Shown one piece after another: positions 9,330 through 18,200 of a stretch of 64,000 bases of DNA. This DNA comes from Rossellomorea sp. y25 (GTDB taxonomy: Bacteria > Bacillota > Bacilli > Bacillales > Bacillaceae_B): assembly GCF_038049935.1 (NCBI RefSeq), contig NZ_CP145886.1:4331501-4395500 (forward strand), written 5' to 3'. Made by a program: the position numbers and the translations under genes. The stretch's first letter is position 1. Every line of letters begins with the position of its first letter. Below the pieces are notes generated by a model. The model did not search any database. It had not been told where the DNA came from and saw only the letters and a list, made by a program, of their open reading frames with translations.

Positions 9330-10766
9330 TTATCCGTTCATTTTTGGGTTCTTTCCATTCGGCTTCACACCATCAAGAGAACCGGATGCCACATTCCCCT
9401 TATAGAGAACGGCATCACATTTAGGCAGGCGGGCCACCGTTTCAGCGGAACAGCTTGCAGGAACAAGGACGGCTGTTGCTTCATCCCCCACCTTCGGCCA
9501 TACTTGTTTACCCGACTCATTCAATGGTGTGATCCCTCCGGTTGCCAGAGAAAGTGCCCGTGACAGTTTGTACTCACTGGACCAGCCATACAGTTCGGCA
9601 GCCCGGTGTGCCTTATGAAGGATGTCCCCGATCCCAAATGGTGACCAATGATCGGTGATACTGTCATTTCCAAGCATGACGTTTACATTCTGCTCCTGAA
9701 GCATCGGAATCGGCATGACGCCTTTCCCGTTCGGTACATGGGAGGCAATGGAAATGCCCAATGATGCCAGGCGGTTCGCCATCTCCACGTCAGCGCCAGG
9801 TGCCAAGTCTGCAAGGGCGAACGCGTGACTGATGGTTACTTTTCCTTGAAGGCCCGCTTCCTCAGTCAGATCGGCTAATCTGCGTATCGCCTTTAGACCG
9901 GTTTCCCCTCCCTCATGAAGGTGAATATCGATCCCGGCCTGATAATCAGCCGCAATTTGTACCATGGTTTGCAATGACTTTTCCATATCTCCATCGACTT
10001 TGGTTGGATCGAGTCCGCCGACATGTGTCACGCCAAGCTGCATAGCCTCACGTATGAGTCCTTCAGAATCAGAAAGGAGTAAACCGTGCTGCGGGAATGC
10101 CACAATCTCATGCCCTAACTTATCTGAATAGTTGGCTAAGGCAAGCTGCAATTTTTCCAGATTCTTAAGGCCTACTACCGGATCGATGTTACAATGGCTT
10201 CTCGCAAAGGTGGAACCATACCCGAGGATCAACTCAATCAGCTTCTCTGCACGCTCCTGGGCAGTCGGAAGTAATTCCAGTAGCAGCGACTGTTCCAATT
10301 CGATCATGGAGAAAATACCATTTTTCCTGGTGGCTGCCGCTTTCCAAGGACCACCATAATAGGTTTTATCCAGATGGATATGCATTTCCTTAAAAGAAGG
10401 AAGAAGCAGCCTTCCATCGGCGTCATAGCAATCAAGGTGCTTTTCATATGGTACACCCGTATCTGTAATCTTCGTGATTTTGCCTTGATCGATGCGGATG
10501 TTTTTCAACACCGTGCTTGTAGCGACGACCTCTCCACCTTCATACTGATATCCGCTTTCTAAACGTACGTTCAGCAGCATATAAGAACTGTTTTTTCCCG
10601 GTTGCTTCGTGTGGTGTTTATTCGTTTGATGTTCTTTCGCACCTGCCGGTTGGGGTCCAAACAATCCCATGGAACCGGTCACTCCGAGCACAGCAGAAGC
10701 GCCGCCGATCCTCCCTGCGTCCTTTAAGAACTTTCTTCTGGATAAACCATACCTTTCCTGATCCAT
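9330..10766 (-). CDS. Tat-exported amidohydrolase, cytosine-deaminase-like
   Basis: 478 residues. The N-terminus has an exact twin-arginine signal, LSRRKFLKDAG, followed by a hydrophobic segment and GPQPAGAK. The rest is an amidohydrolase-superfamily barrel with metal ligands visible as MHIHLDK, FPQHG, DIHLHEG, TISHAF and LGNDSI, and the HLDKTYYGGPWKA block typical of cytosine-deaminase-like members. The mature enzyme therefore probably acts outside the membrane on a ring amide or amine. The substrate cannot be named. It starts the operon with tatA and tatC, and AAGGAGAA precedes its ATG by about 8 bases. Export of a folded metalloenzyme through Tat fits, as metal loading can occur in the cytoplasm first. 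Confidence 0.85.
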   Translation of the reverse strand: MDQERYGLSRRKFLKDAGRIGGASAVLGVTGSMGLFGPQPAGAKEHQTNKHHTKQPGKNSSYMLLNVRLESGYQYEGGEVVATSTVLKNIRIDQGKITKITDTGVPYEKHLDCYDADGRLLLPSFKEMHIHLDKTYYGGPWKAAATRKNGIFSMIELEQSLLLELLPTAQERAEKLIELILGYGSTFARSHCNIDPVVGLKNLEKLQLALANYSDKLGHEIVAFPQHGLLLSDSEGLIREAMQLGVTHVGGLDPTKVDGDMEKSLQTMVQIAADYQAGIDIHLHEGGETGLKAIRRLADLTEEAGLQGKVTISHAFALADLAPGADVEMANRLASLGISIASHVPNGKGVMPIPMLQEQNVNVMLGNDSITDHWSPFGIGDILHKAHRAAELYGWSSEYKLSRALSLATGGITPLNESGKQVWPKVGDEATAVLVPASCSAETVARLPKCDAVLYKGNVASGSLDGVKPNGKNPKMNG

Positions 10767-10918
10767 TTACTCATTCTCCTTACATCGTGTTTTTTATAAG
10801 CTAGAACTAGCGTATCAAAATCGTTTCGACTTTTTTTATAATTGCTTTGGGTATTTTTAAAATATTATTACTATTCAGCTAAATGGAATCATGGTGGTTG
10901 TTCCTTCTATGTAATCGT
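10767..10918 (-). other. Promoter region of the amidohydrolase-tat operon, no gene
   Basis: A+T-rich leader; carries the AAGGAGAA ribosome site. Short T- and A-runs are present but no convincing consensus promoter could be assigned by eye. Confidence 0.35.
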
Positions 10919-10945
10919 GGGACAGGGTGCCTGTCCCCACGTCCC
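10919..10945. repeat. Family-A repeat
   Basis: GGGACAGGGTGCCTGTCCCC followed by ACGTCCC, lying between the divergent amidohydrolase operon and the decayed regulator. Confidence 0.88.
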
Positions 10946-11027
10946 ATCCACGATCGATTGCTATCCATGAAAAGACATCTTTTCTGTTAAACTATAAAAA
11001 TAGAAATCTGAGCTGGGAGGTGGCACG

Positions 11028-11908
11028 GTGAATTACTCCGTAATCGGAAAGAAGATCAAGGAAATGAGAAAATCTGTCGGGATCACCCAAGGGGAGCTTG
11101 CTGAAGGAATCTGTACCCAGGCGCTCATCAGCCGGATCGAAAAAGGAGATATTTACCCAAGTGCAACGGCCCTATACCAAATCTCAGTCAAACTGGGCGT
11201 CGATGTGAACTATTTCTTTGAAATCGGGACCACCACGCGACTGGATTATATGAAGGAAGTAGAGAAACAATTACGATACATGCGGGTCAACAGACGCTTC
11301 GAAGAGATGATGGAGTTGGTCAAGACAGAGGAAAAGAACCCGTTGTTCTATAAGGATCAAGATAAGCTACAGCTTCTATACTGGCACAAAGGGATTTATC
11401 AATATGAGGTCGAGAAGGATCATGACACCTCCTTCGATCTATTGCATCACGCCTATCAGCTGACGGCTAATGATAAAAAAGCGATGTCCGAAAGAGAAAT
11501 GCAGATTCTTTCAAGCATCGGCACCATTCACTTTTCCATCCAACGATATGCCGGGTCGAGAAGGCCCTCCATACCACTGAGCTACTACAGGATAAGTCGA
11601 TTAAAGCGCGCCTGTATTACAATATATCCAGAGTGCTGACACGCATGGGGGAACTCGAGGATTCGACGGCTTATTGCCTCGATGCCATCAAATGGTGTCT
11701 GGAAGAAGAGCTTCTGTGGGGATTAGGCGAATTGCATTACCAGATAGGCTATAACTATGAGCTGGTTGGTGACGATGAAAAAGCCCTGCCTTATTTCAAA
11801 CACGCCTTGCATATGTTTGAAATAAGGCGGGATCAGGTGTATATAGACTTTCTTACGCCTAAGATTGAGGGGATTTCGGATCATTTGGGAATGGTCCGCT
11901 ACCGGTGA
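11028..11908 (+). pseudogene. Frameshifted PlcR-like RNPP transcriptional regulator
   Basis: Two consecutive frames together form one PlcR-type protein. The first (11028-11639) has an N-terminal HTH (GITQGELAEGICTQALISRIEKG) split here as the recognition segment, then TPR helices up to IHFSIQRY. There the frame changes near 11550-11560. The continuing frame reads VEKALHTTELLQDKS and joins the second piece (to 11908: LHYQIGYNYELVGDDEKA). Compared with the intact paralog at 47148-48035, about 20 bases are missing around the junction, in the middle of a TPR. The HTH half could still be translated as a 203-residue fragment and might interfere with its paralog. GGGAGGTGGCACG precedes the GTG/ATG start area, so the ribosome site is intact. 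No candidate peptide gene lies next to it. Confidence 0.82.
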
Positions 11909-12028
11909 AAAGCTACATATGAGCTTACCATTCTAGTTCAGTAATTTTCCGGGAGAAAGTAGATGCGTAGGGTTACCTATAAATCGTTTTATAAGGTGTC
12001 TCGCTTCCTTCTCTTCTAGAAATCATTT

Positions 12029-12055
12029 GGGACACGGTGCCTGTCCCCCCGTCCC
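12029..12055. repeat. Family-A repeat
   Basis: GGGACACGG-TG-CCTGTCCCC plus CCGTCCC, same as the tatC copy. It lies 30 bases from the 3' end of the decayed hydrolase and downstream of the regulator remnant. The bases before it (CTTCTCTTCT then AAATCAT) also precede the 15223 copy, so the conserved unit is longer than the palindrome. Confidence 0.87.
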
Positions 12056-12084
12056 AACAGGTTGTTTCATTTGTTAAAAGGCAC

Positions 12085-12640
12085 TCAAAACGCTCCAACC
12101 TTAAACTGCCGTTCCATCCAATTCACAACCACTTCCGCCATCTCCTGTTCATTTCCTTCATAGTTGTGATTGGTTCCTTCCAAAACCATATATTCGAACT
12201 TTTGGCACGCTGTCGCTTTTTCCTTCATCAACGCCAAATCTTCATTCGGTGTGTGAATGTTTACTTCGTTTACGTCTCCATGAACGCAAAAATAGGGATG
12301 CGTAAGGTAGATAGCGCGGCAAAGGTATCTGGATTTTCCAAGATAGGGAGATTATCCGCCTCACATCCTTCTAAGCAACGCTCCAGGTACGTTTGTGAGC
12401 TGGTTTCAAGCCATCCATCGTGAAGATGTGAGAGAAGCTTCGTTGGTTCGCCGTTATTCACATTCGTCTTTGCTTCGTGAATCATGTCGTTTCGATGAGG
12501 GTCATAGCGCTTGGAGAGCCCCACCAGATCAGGAGGGGATGCGAGTATTAAACCAGTAATAGGCGGGGCACCTCTTCAGATAGATAATGGATGGCTTTAT
12601 TCACACCTAAACTATGGCCCATGAGGATAATCGGTGTATA
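12085..12640 (-). pseudogene. Decayed alpha/beta hydrolase
   Basis: Reading the minus strand in three frames recovers a hydrolase: ILMGHSLGVNKAIHYL (nucleophile elbow GHSLG), then VGLSKRYDPHRNDM, then IPIFAF, then after another shift GDVNEVNIHTPNEDLA and a C-terminal block with the expected His (EGTNHNYEGNEQEMAE). At least two frameshifts (near 12550 and 12287) and a missing N-terminus show it is dead. The family resembles Bacillus DUF-type serine hydrolases with a GHSLG elbow. Confidence 0.75.
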
Positions 12641-12778
12641 ACCCAGTTTAAATTAGGTCCCAGTTTATTCGGCTGGCAGGAGATTCATAGAGTAGTTTTA
12701 CAGTATGCCGAAGAAATGGCTAAGGAAAGTAAATCGACACCTAACGAATATCTCCAAAATAAATTAATTATCCGGTAA
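12641..12778 (+). pseudogene. C-terminal fragment of an unidentified protein
   Basis: An open plus-strand frame without a start encodes about 44 residues, including FGWQEIHRVVLQYAEEMAKE and ending NKLIIR before a TAA. Its amphipathic, protein-like composition suggests a gene tail left by a deletion that also removed the head of the hydrolase next to it. I do not recognise the family. Confidence 0.35.
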
Positions 12779-12973
12779 AAGGTTCTTACATAAGTATCTT
12801 TATATTATTTGCTCAAAACCCATGAATATAGAATCTTTCATCGACTATAACGAATGAAATAACTGGAAATGGAGAAATCTCCAGAAAATTTTGTATTGTA
12901 CAATATTTTCAACTAGAGGAATGGAGGATAGTTTTAAGAAACATCAAATAATATATAGAAAGAGGAGAATTAG

Positions 12974-13597
12974 GTGAAAAAAATACTTAAGATGTTAGGT
13001 ACGGTTTCTTTGATCGCAATGCTATTTACAGGTAATGCCGCTTTTGCAAGTTCTGGATCAAGTGTAGAAACTGATGTAATTGATGGGCAATCAGTTGAAC
13101 TGGGTGAACAAATAAAGGTTACAGCGACAGAAGCGCAGGAAAAGGTTTCAATTGATAAGGCAACAGGTCCAGATGCAGCTGTAGAGCCAGATTGTATCGC
13201 ATGTGTAAATTACACAAGACATGCAACGAAGATTTCAAGTTATGGTGAAGTTTATAAATTCGTAAAATATCTAACCAGTACTTGGCAAGGTGCAGATAAC
13301 TACAGATGGAGTTCAACGACAACTACTACTCTAACGGTATCAGGTAGTGCTGATGCTACAATAAAGGATACAATCAAGGTACAACTTGGCCTTTCTGGTT
13401 CATACTCAAAAAGTTATTCTGTAACAATTTCTATTCCAGCTGATCCTTCTAGAGACAACAGATTAGCTTTATACGGAGATTTCAATAAGTACTATGTTAA
13501 GTATCAAGAGAAAATGGGTGGTGCAGTAGTTCATACTAGCTATCATTACGCTTATGAACCAACTAGGGACCAGTACCTGCGTGTAGTATACAGATAA
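12974..13597 (+). CDS. Secreted protein of unknown function
   Basis: 207 residues from a GTG start with AGAGGAGA 5 bases upstream. Residues 1-25 form a signal peptide (KKILKMLG, hydrophobic core, NAAFA). The mature protein has a CIAC cysteine pair (DCIACVNY), a Thr/Ser-rich middle (STTTTTLTVSGSADA) and a C-terminal Tyr-rich stretch (FNKYYVKYQEK, TSYHYAYEP). The alternating hydrophobic/polar pattern suggests a beta-rich fold. I do not recognise a family. A second gene follows after 24 bases and is probably co-transcribed. Both are more A+T-rich than their neighbours and lie amid gene wreckage, so recent acquisition is plausible. The CxxC-like pair could bind a metal or form a disulfide. Confidence 0.75.
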   Translation: MKKILKMLGTVSLIAMLFTGNAAFASSGSSVETDVIDGQSVELGEQIKVTATEAQEKVSIDKATGPDAAVEPDCIACVNYTRHATKISSYGEVYKFVKYLTSTWQGADNYRWSSTTTTTLTVSGSADATIKDTIKVQLGLSGSYSKSYSVTISIPADPSRDNRLALYGDFNKYYVKYQEKMGGAVVHTSYHYAYEPTRDQYLRVVYR

Positions 13598-13621
13598 ACA
13601 ATTATTGGAGGCAGATAACTC

Positions 13622-14482
13622 ATGAAATCAAGAACGAGATGGGTATTAATAACTTTAACCTTTGTCCTTATTGCTTCTTATGTAGCATATACCTTATTAT
13701 CTGGAGAAAATTCTAAAGCTTCTACTGAAGATGAGGTTCTGCCTCCAAAAGCATCTGAAGTTCATTTTGGAAAATGGAGAGGAAATGTGGTTTTTACTGA
13801 TGAAACACAAGTTAAGGTTTTCAATTTAGTTTATGTTGAAAAAGGAAAGAATTCAAAGCTAGACGATTTAGTGAGTGTCTCATTTAATGGTAAAGGCTTA
13901 TTCAAAGTAAAGGATTTTGAAGTTGCTAAAGGTGATCAAATCGGGAATCAGAAGCGCATTGGTAACTTGATAGTAAACATTAGTCCAGGTGCTACCGAAG
14001 GAATTGAAACAATTTCGGAAATTTCCTTGTTCTTTAAAGAAGGAGAACCAGAAGTACATAAAATTGGAGAATTTACGGTAATGGTAAAACCAAATGGCGA
14101 TAATCAAGACATTATAGCAGAGGGAAGTTATAATGCGTCTTATCCTAACACCACTTTTAATGGTACTTTTAAAAATAACACCAATAAACCTATAACGATT
14201 AAGAAGCTTTATAATCCTAATGAAGAAATTACGTATAAGAATATCATGGTAAATGAGAAACCGCTGGATTCTGAGATAGTTGTAGATGCAGGAGATACAT
14301 TTACAATTGAAGCTGACTTCGATTTATCATCTCAATCTAATCGTCATTTCTTCCAACTTGTTCCTGTGTTTCAATATCTAAAAGAAGGAAAGGAAAATGA
14401 ACAATTCTTTATGGAAACCACGTATGGGTTAATGGGCATTAACGATGAAGTGGTTGAAAATATCATCAATAGTAAAAATTAA
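13622..14482 (+). CDS. Membrane-anchored extracellular protein of unknown function
   Basis: 286 residues. One N-terminal transmembrane segment (about 8-27, WVLITLTFVLIASYVAYTLL) follows a short basic tip; no lipobox or signal cleavage site is evident, so it is probably anchored with its body outside. The body is beta-rich, with repeated VKVFNLVYV, FNGTFKNNTNKPITI and AGDTFTIEADF strands that resemble Ig-like or DUF-type extracellular folds. GGAGG (13608-13612) precedes the ATG by about 10 bases. It is downstream of a secreted unknown protein and likely works with it. Family not recognised. Confidence 0.75.
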   Translation: MKSRTRWVLITLTFVLIASYVAYTLLSGENSKASTEDEVLPPKASEVHFGKWRGNVVFTDETQVKVFNLVYVEKGKNSKLDDLVSVSFNGKGLFKVKDFEVAKGDQIGNQKRIGNLIVNISPGATEGIETISEISLFFKEGEPEVHKIGEFTVMVKPNGDNQDIIAEGSYNASYPNTTFNGTFKNNTNKPITIKKLYNPNEEITYKNIMVNEKPLDSEIVVDAGDTFTIEADFDLSSQSNRHFFQLVPVFQYLKEGKENEQFFMETTYGLMGINDEVVENIINSKN

Positions 14483-14511
14483 GGACCAAAATTTATATAT
14501 GCAGTAGCTTC

Positions 14512-14540
14512 GGGTAGATGGGACGCTTCCCACTCTACCC
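14512..14540. repeat. Strong hairpin downstream of the unknown two-gene unit
   Basis: Arms GGGTAGA-TGGGA and TCCCA-C-TCTACCC enclose a 4-base loop. No T-run follows on either strand, so it is not a standard terminator. It could be an RNA 3' stabiliser or a REP-type element, given the transposase remnant next to it. Confidence 0.6.
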
Positions 14541-14555
14541 CTCAACCTTATACAA

Positions 14556-14662
14556 AAACGAACCGCAATCCCCAGAATCCTTGCAGCCTGCTGCTGTGAC
14601 ACTCCTTCAATCCTCTTCACTCTCTTCAACAGCCTATCCCTTTCAACCTTTTCGACAGGATC
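14556..14662 (-). pseudogene. C-terminal HTH remnant of a RAYT/Y1-type transposase
   Basis: The minus strand reads DPVEKVERDRLLKRVKRI, then EGVSQQQAARILGI, preceded by a stop and followed by loss of frame. This is the form of the C-terminal helix-turn-helix that follows the Y1 domain in many Bacillus REP-associated transposases. The catalytic part is absent. The match is from memory and the piece is short, so another HTH protein remains possible. Confidence 0.45.
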
Positions 14663-15175
14663 TTAAATTGGGGAATTACGAATTTGCCCAGACACTCTCT
14701 GATTTTCACCCTCACTACATCATCAGATAACCTCCCGGAGGAATCCCTATAGTCCTCCAATCAAATGTCTAGATTGGTTCGTTCGTTAAATTCATTGAAC
14801 CTCGCTTGTGCAATGATTGATGGGAATAAAGCAAATCCTATAAATAAGGGAAATCATAGGAATGGTGGGTCTGACCCCAAAATCAAGACACTTGCTTGGT
14901 ATAACGACATTTCGGAAAGCTATTAAACCCATAAAAAGATCCGTATTTCCCTTTTTTCATAGATAATTCTCCACTACATTTGGGGTGCTCAGGATCGACT
15001 GCTCAATGAAAATAAAAAACTGCAACAGCAAATCCTTGATATGGAAAAATCTTACTTCGCAGAATAAGAAACTCTGGAGGGAAAATAGTGAATTGAGGGA
15101 TGAAATTGACAAGATTAGACCTTATTAACATTGGGGATCAAGGGACAGGTCCTCATTGTTGCTCCCTCACCCCAT
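14663..15175. other. Intergenic wreckage, no intact gene
   Basis: About 510 bases with no complete gene. A short plus-strand frame at 15002-15067 reads LNENKKLQQQILDMEKSYFAE, a coiled-coil fragment without a start. A partial family-A word (AGGGACAGGTCC) lies near 15141. Confidence 0.4.
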
Positions 15176-15200
15176 AAAAAAACACGGGAATAATCCCGTG
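15176..15200 (-). terminator. Intrinsic terminator of the second subtilase
   Basis: Perfect stem CACGGGA/TCCCGTG (15183-15189 with 15194-15200) followed on the minus strand by seven T. Confidence 0.92.
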
Positions 15201-15222
15201 CTTCTCTTCTCTAAAATCATGT

Positions 15223-15249
15223 GGGACAAGGTGCCTGTCCCCACGTCCC
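15223..15249. repeat. Family-A repeat abutting the second subtilase stop codon
   Basis: GGGACAAGG-TGCC-TGTCCCC followed by ACGTCCC ends one base from the stop of the minus-strand subtilase, mirroring the copy at the stop of its paralog at 8048. Confidence 0.88.
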
Positions 15250-15250
15250 G

Positions 15251-18200
15251 TTAACGTATTCCCAGTTCATCCAATATGTCTTCCAATGTCTGACCCTCAT
15301 GTTCAAGTTTTGGCATTGGCGGATTGGGCGCCCATGTGTTTCGTGCTTCGTAGTTGACGAAGACCGACCACATGTCCCGGTCGTCTACTATGCCGTCAAA
15401 GTTGATGTCGGCGCTGCGGTTTTTGGATGTTTTCCAGCTGTCCTTGATTTCGACTGCGTCCAGGACGTCGATGACATCGTCCCCATTGACATCCCCGCCT
15501 GTATAATAGATATTGCTTAATTGCTGCTGTGAGCCATATATGTGCTTACCGACTATATCGTTCATGTTGGGGATGGTCTGGATGCTCCGGAAATGTCCAG
15601 GAATCTTGAGTTCCACCATGTAGGACTCTTCTTGGGCCGGAAGATCATCAATGAAATAGTGTCCTGTTTCCGTCATGGTACCAGCGTATTCTTTTCCTTC
15701 TTCATCCGTTGCTTTTACGACGACGTCAAGTTTCTCCATATCTGCTTCTTGCACCTGACTCCAGCTGAAGTTTGCGATTCCATATCCTTTCATTTCAGAA
15801 GTGGGAGGGATGATATTCACCATTCCATGAACGGTCAATAATTCCGGTCCCCCTGACAAGTCTGCATCGTTCAACTGGATTTCCAGAGGACCTTTATGGA
15901 ATGAGCCTGCTTTCTGGTTAAAGGAAAGTGTTAAAATCTCCATTTCCTTTTCGATCTTTAATGGTTTTTCTGATGCGGTGGAAACCTGAACGGTGACGGT
16001 TGTGGATTCCTCATTCAATTGGGTTTCCAGCGTTTCGACTGTTACATCCATTCCCTTTTCTTGAGCTGCCTTTTCTAATTCAGGATGGAGCGAAACCTCT
16101 TCCATTTCCAAATGATGAGGGTAGGTGAACGTATACTGAGATGTAGTCAGCTCTTTGACGTTTTTCAACGTCAAATCCATTGAAAGATTTTCTTGCTCAT
16201 CAACGATCTTCTCTGAACCTAAATAGGCATATGGTGTACCTTTCTCAATCAAGGTGTATTGATAATCGGGATGCCACATATAGGCATTCTTCGTAACATT
16301 CACAGGCAGTAGATTCACCGTCTTCATCTTCTCGCTTCCTTCAAGACCCAAGTCGAGATTGATTCTATCCTTACCCGTCGTTTTCACCTTTTCATAAGGG
16401 GTATCCTCTTTCAGTGACTTAAATCCAACGTTTTCATATTTCCATACTTCATTCCCTTTCACTTTCCCATTGATCTTCATACTCTTGCCGGGATCGACCT
16501 CATAGATGCCTCCCTTTCGATTCAAATCAATGGAAGCAACGCTGTTATCAATCGTGATGACTTCCTGTTCGATGTATCGGTTTCCATCAAAGGATGCTCC
16601 CTGGATTTCGAGAATGTATTTCCCTTCTTTCGCGTTCACCTTTCCTGGTGCTATTTGTTGCCCAAAACTTGCAATGGGGTTGTAGCTCCCATCGAATTTC
16701 ATGACATAATCCTTTCCTTCTTCAATATCAGAAGGGAGGTACCAGCCGACAACTCCAAGTTCTTTACCTGTTTCATAATCTTTTAAAAGGACCAGAATAC
16801 TGTAGATCGTAGGAGCAAAGAATTCTGTGATAATATCGGTTTTATTCTGAATGTATGGATGTGGCTGCGTATCCTGTGTGATCACAGAGTGGGACAGCTT
16901 CGGTTTAGCAAGACCTTCTCCCAATACCCTGGCACCGAATGGGATTTGATAGATTTCACCCCCATCCTGTTCATTCACCCATTGAATGTAGCCATCATAT
17001 GGACCTTTCTCAGCAGATGCTGGGACTTCCAGCTGTACTTCAATGGATTTTGATTCACCCGGCTTGATCGTTACCTGATTCTCTGTCGTCAGTTTGACTC
17101 CGTTTGCCACAGGGTCCTTTGATTTTTCGGTGAAATTCACATCACCCTTTAACGTCTTCACTTCTTTTCCATTATTCACAATGGTGATCGTTTGTTTCTC
17201 CAGTTTGTCTTCATCCTCCAGCACAATCCCGCCAAAGTTCAGGCTTCCAGTAGCATTGGGAATGTCAATGATCTCTCCATTCCCATCTACCGACTTCGCT
17301 ACATGATGGACTGTCATCGTAAGATCTGAATGAGCGGCTTCATACGCATCCATCCTTCCGGCTCCCACTTCATACACGCTGTAATCGCCATTAAGGGGAT
17401 CCGCCGTGTTCATCATGATGGTTTTGATTTGTGCCGGGGTCAAGTCAGGATTTTGATCGAGCAGCAAGGCTACGACCCCTGTCACATGTGGAGTCGCCAT
17501 GGATGTACCCGAGTATCGTTCGTATGCATAGGTGTAGTCTTCCCTCTGCTTCGTGTCCGCCGTATATGCCGGGACCGTCGAATAGACATGGACGCCTGGG
17601 GCTGTAATTTCAGGCTTGATGTCGTATGTAAATAAAGACGGACCTCTGCTGCTGAATGCGGCCAGTTTATCCCCTTCTGTGGTGTACTCACCCATTTCAT
17701 TGAAGGTGATGGTCGGTCTTTCCTGACTGCGAATAAACTCCAATGCTGATTTTTTCATCGAAAAGGCCGGAATGAAATCAGCTCCTTCCCCCATGAAAAA
17801 ACCTGTATGATTCTCTGAGTTGCTCGCGAACAATACCGCTTTGACTCCCTTTTCTTTAAAGGTTTTCATGAGACCTTTCGGGTGCAAGTAGCCGAACTCG
17901 ACCAACGCTACCTTCCCGGCCAAATCCTTCCCTGCCAGGTCAAAAGGAAGACCCCTCTTCACATCAACAATCTCAAATTCTTTATTTTCTAAAAGTGTCA
18001 AGTCGTCGGTAAAGGACTTTGCCATCATTTCCAGCTCTGCATCCACCTCTGATTCACCTTTGAATAAAACCTGTGATACCGGGATTGTCATGGGTGAACT
18101 GCTTGCCCCCACGGTGATTGGAAGCGGTGCCGCCCCCGGAGTCCCAAGGGTATACATCTTATTCCCGTTGTTCCCTGCAGAAATGACCGTCACCGTCCCG

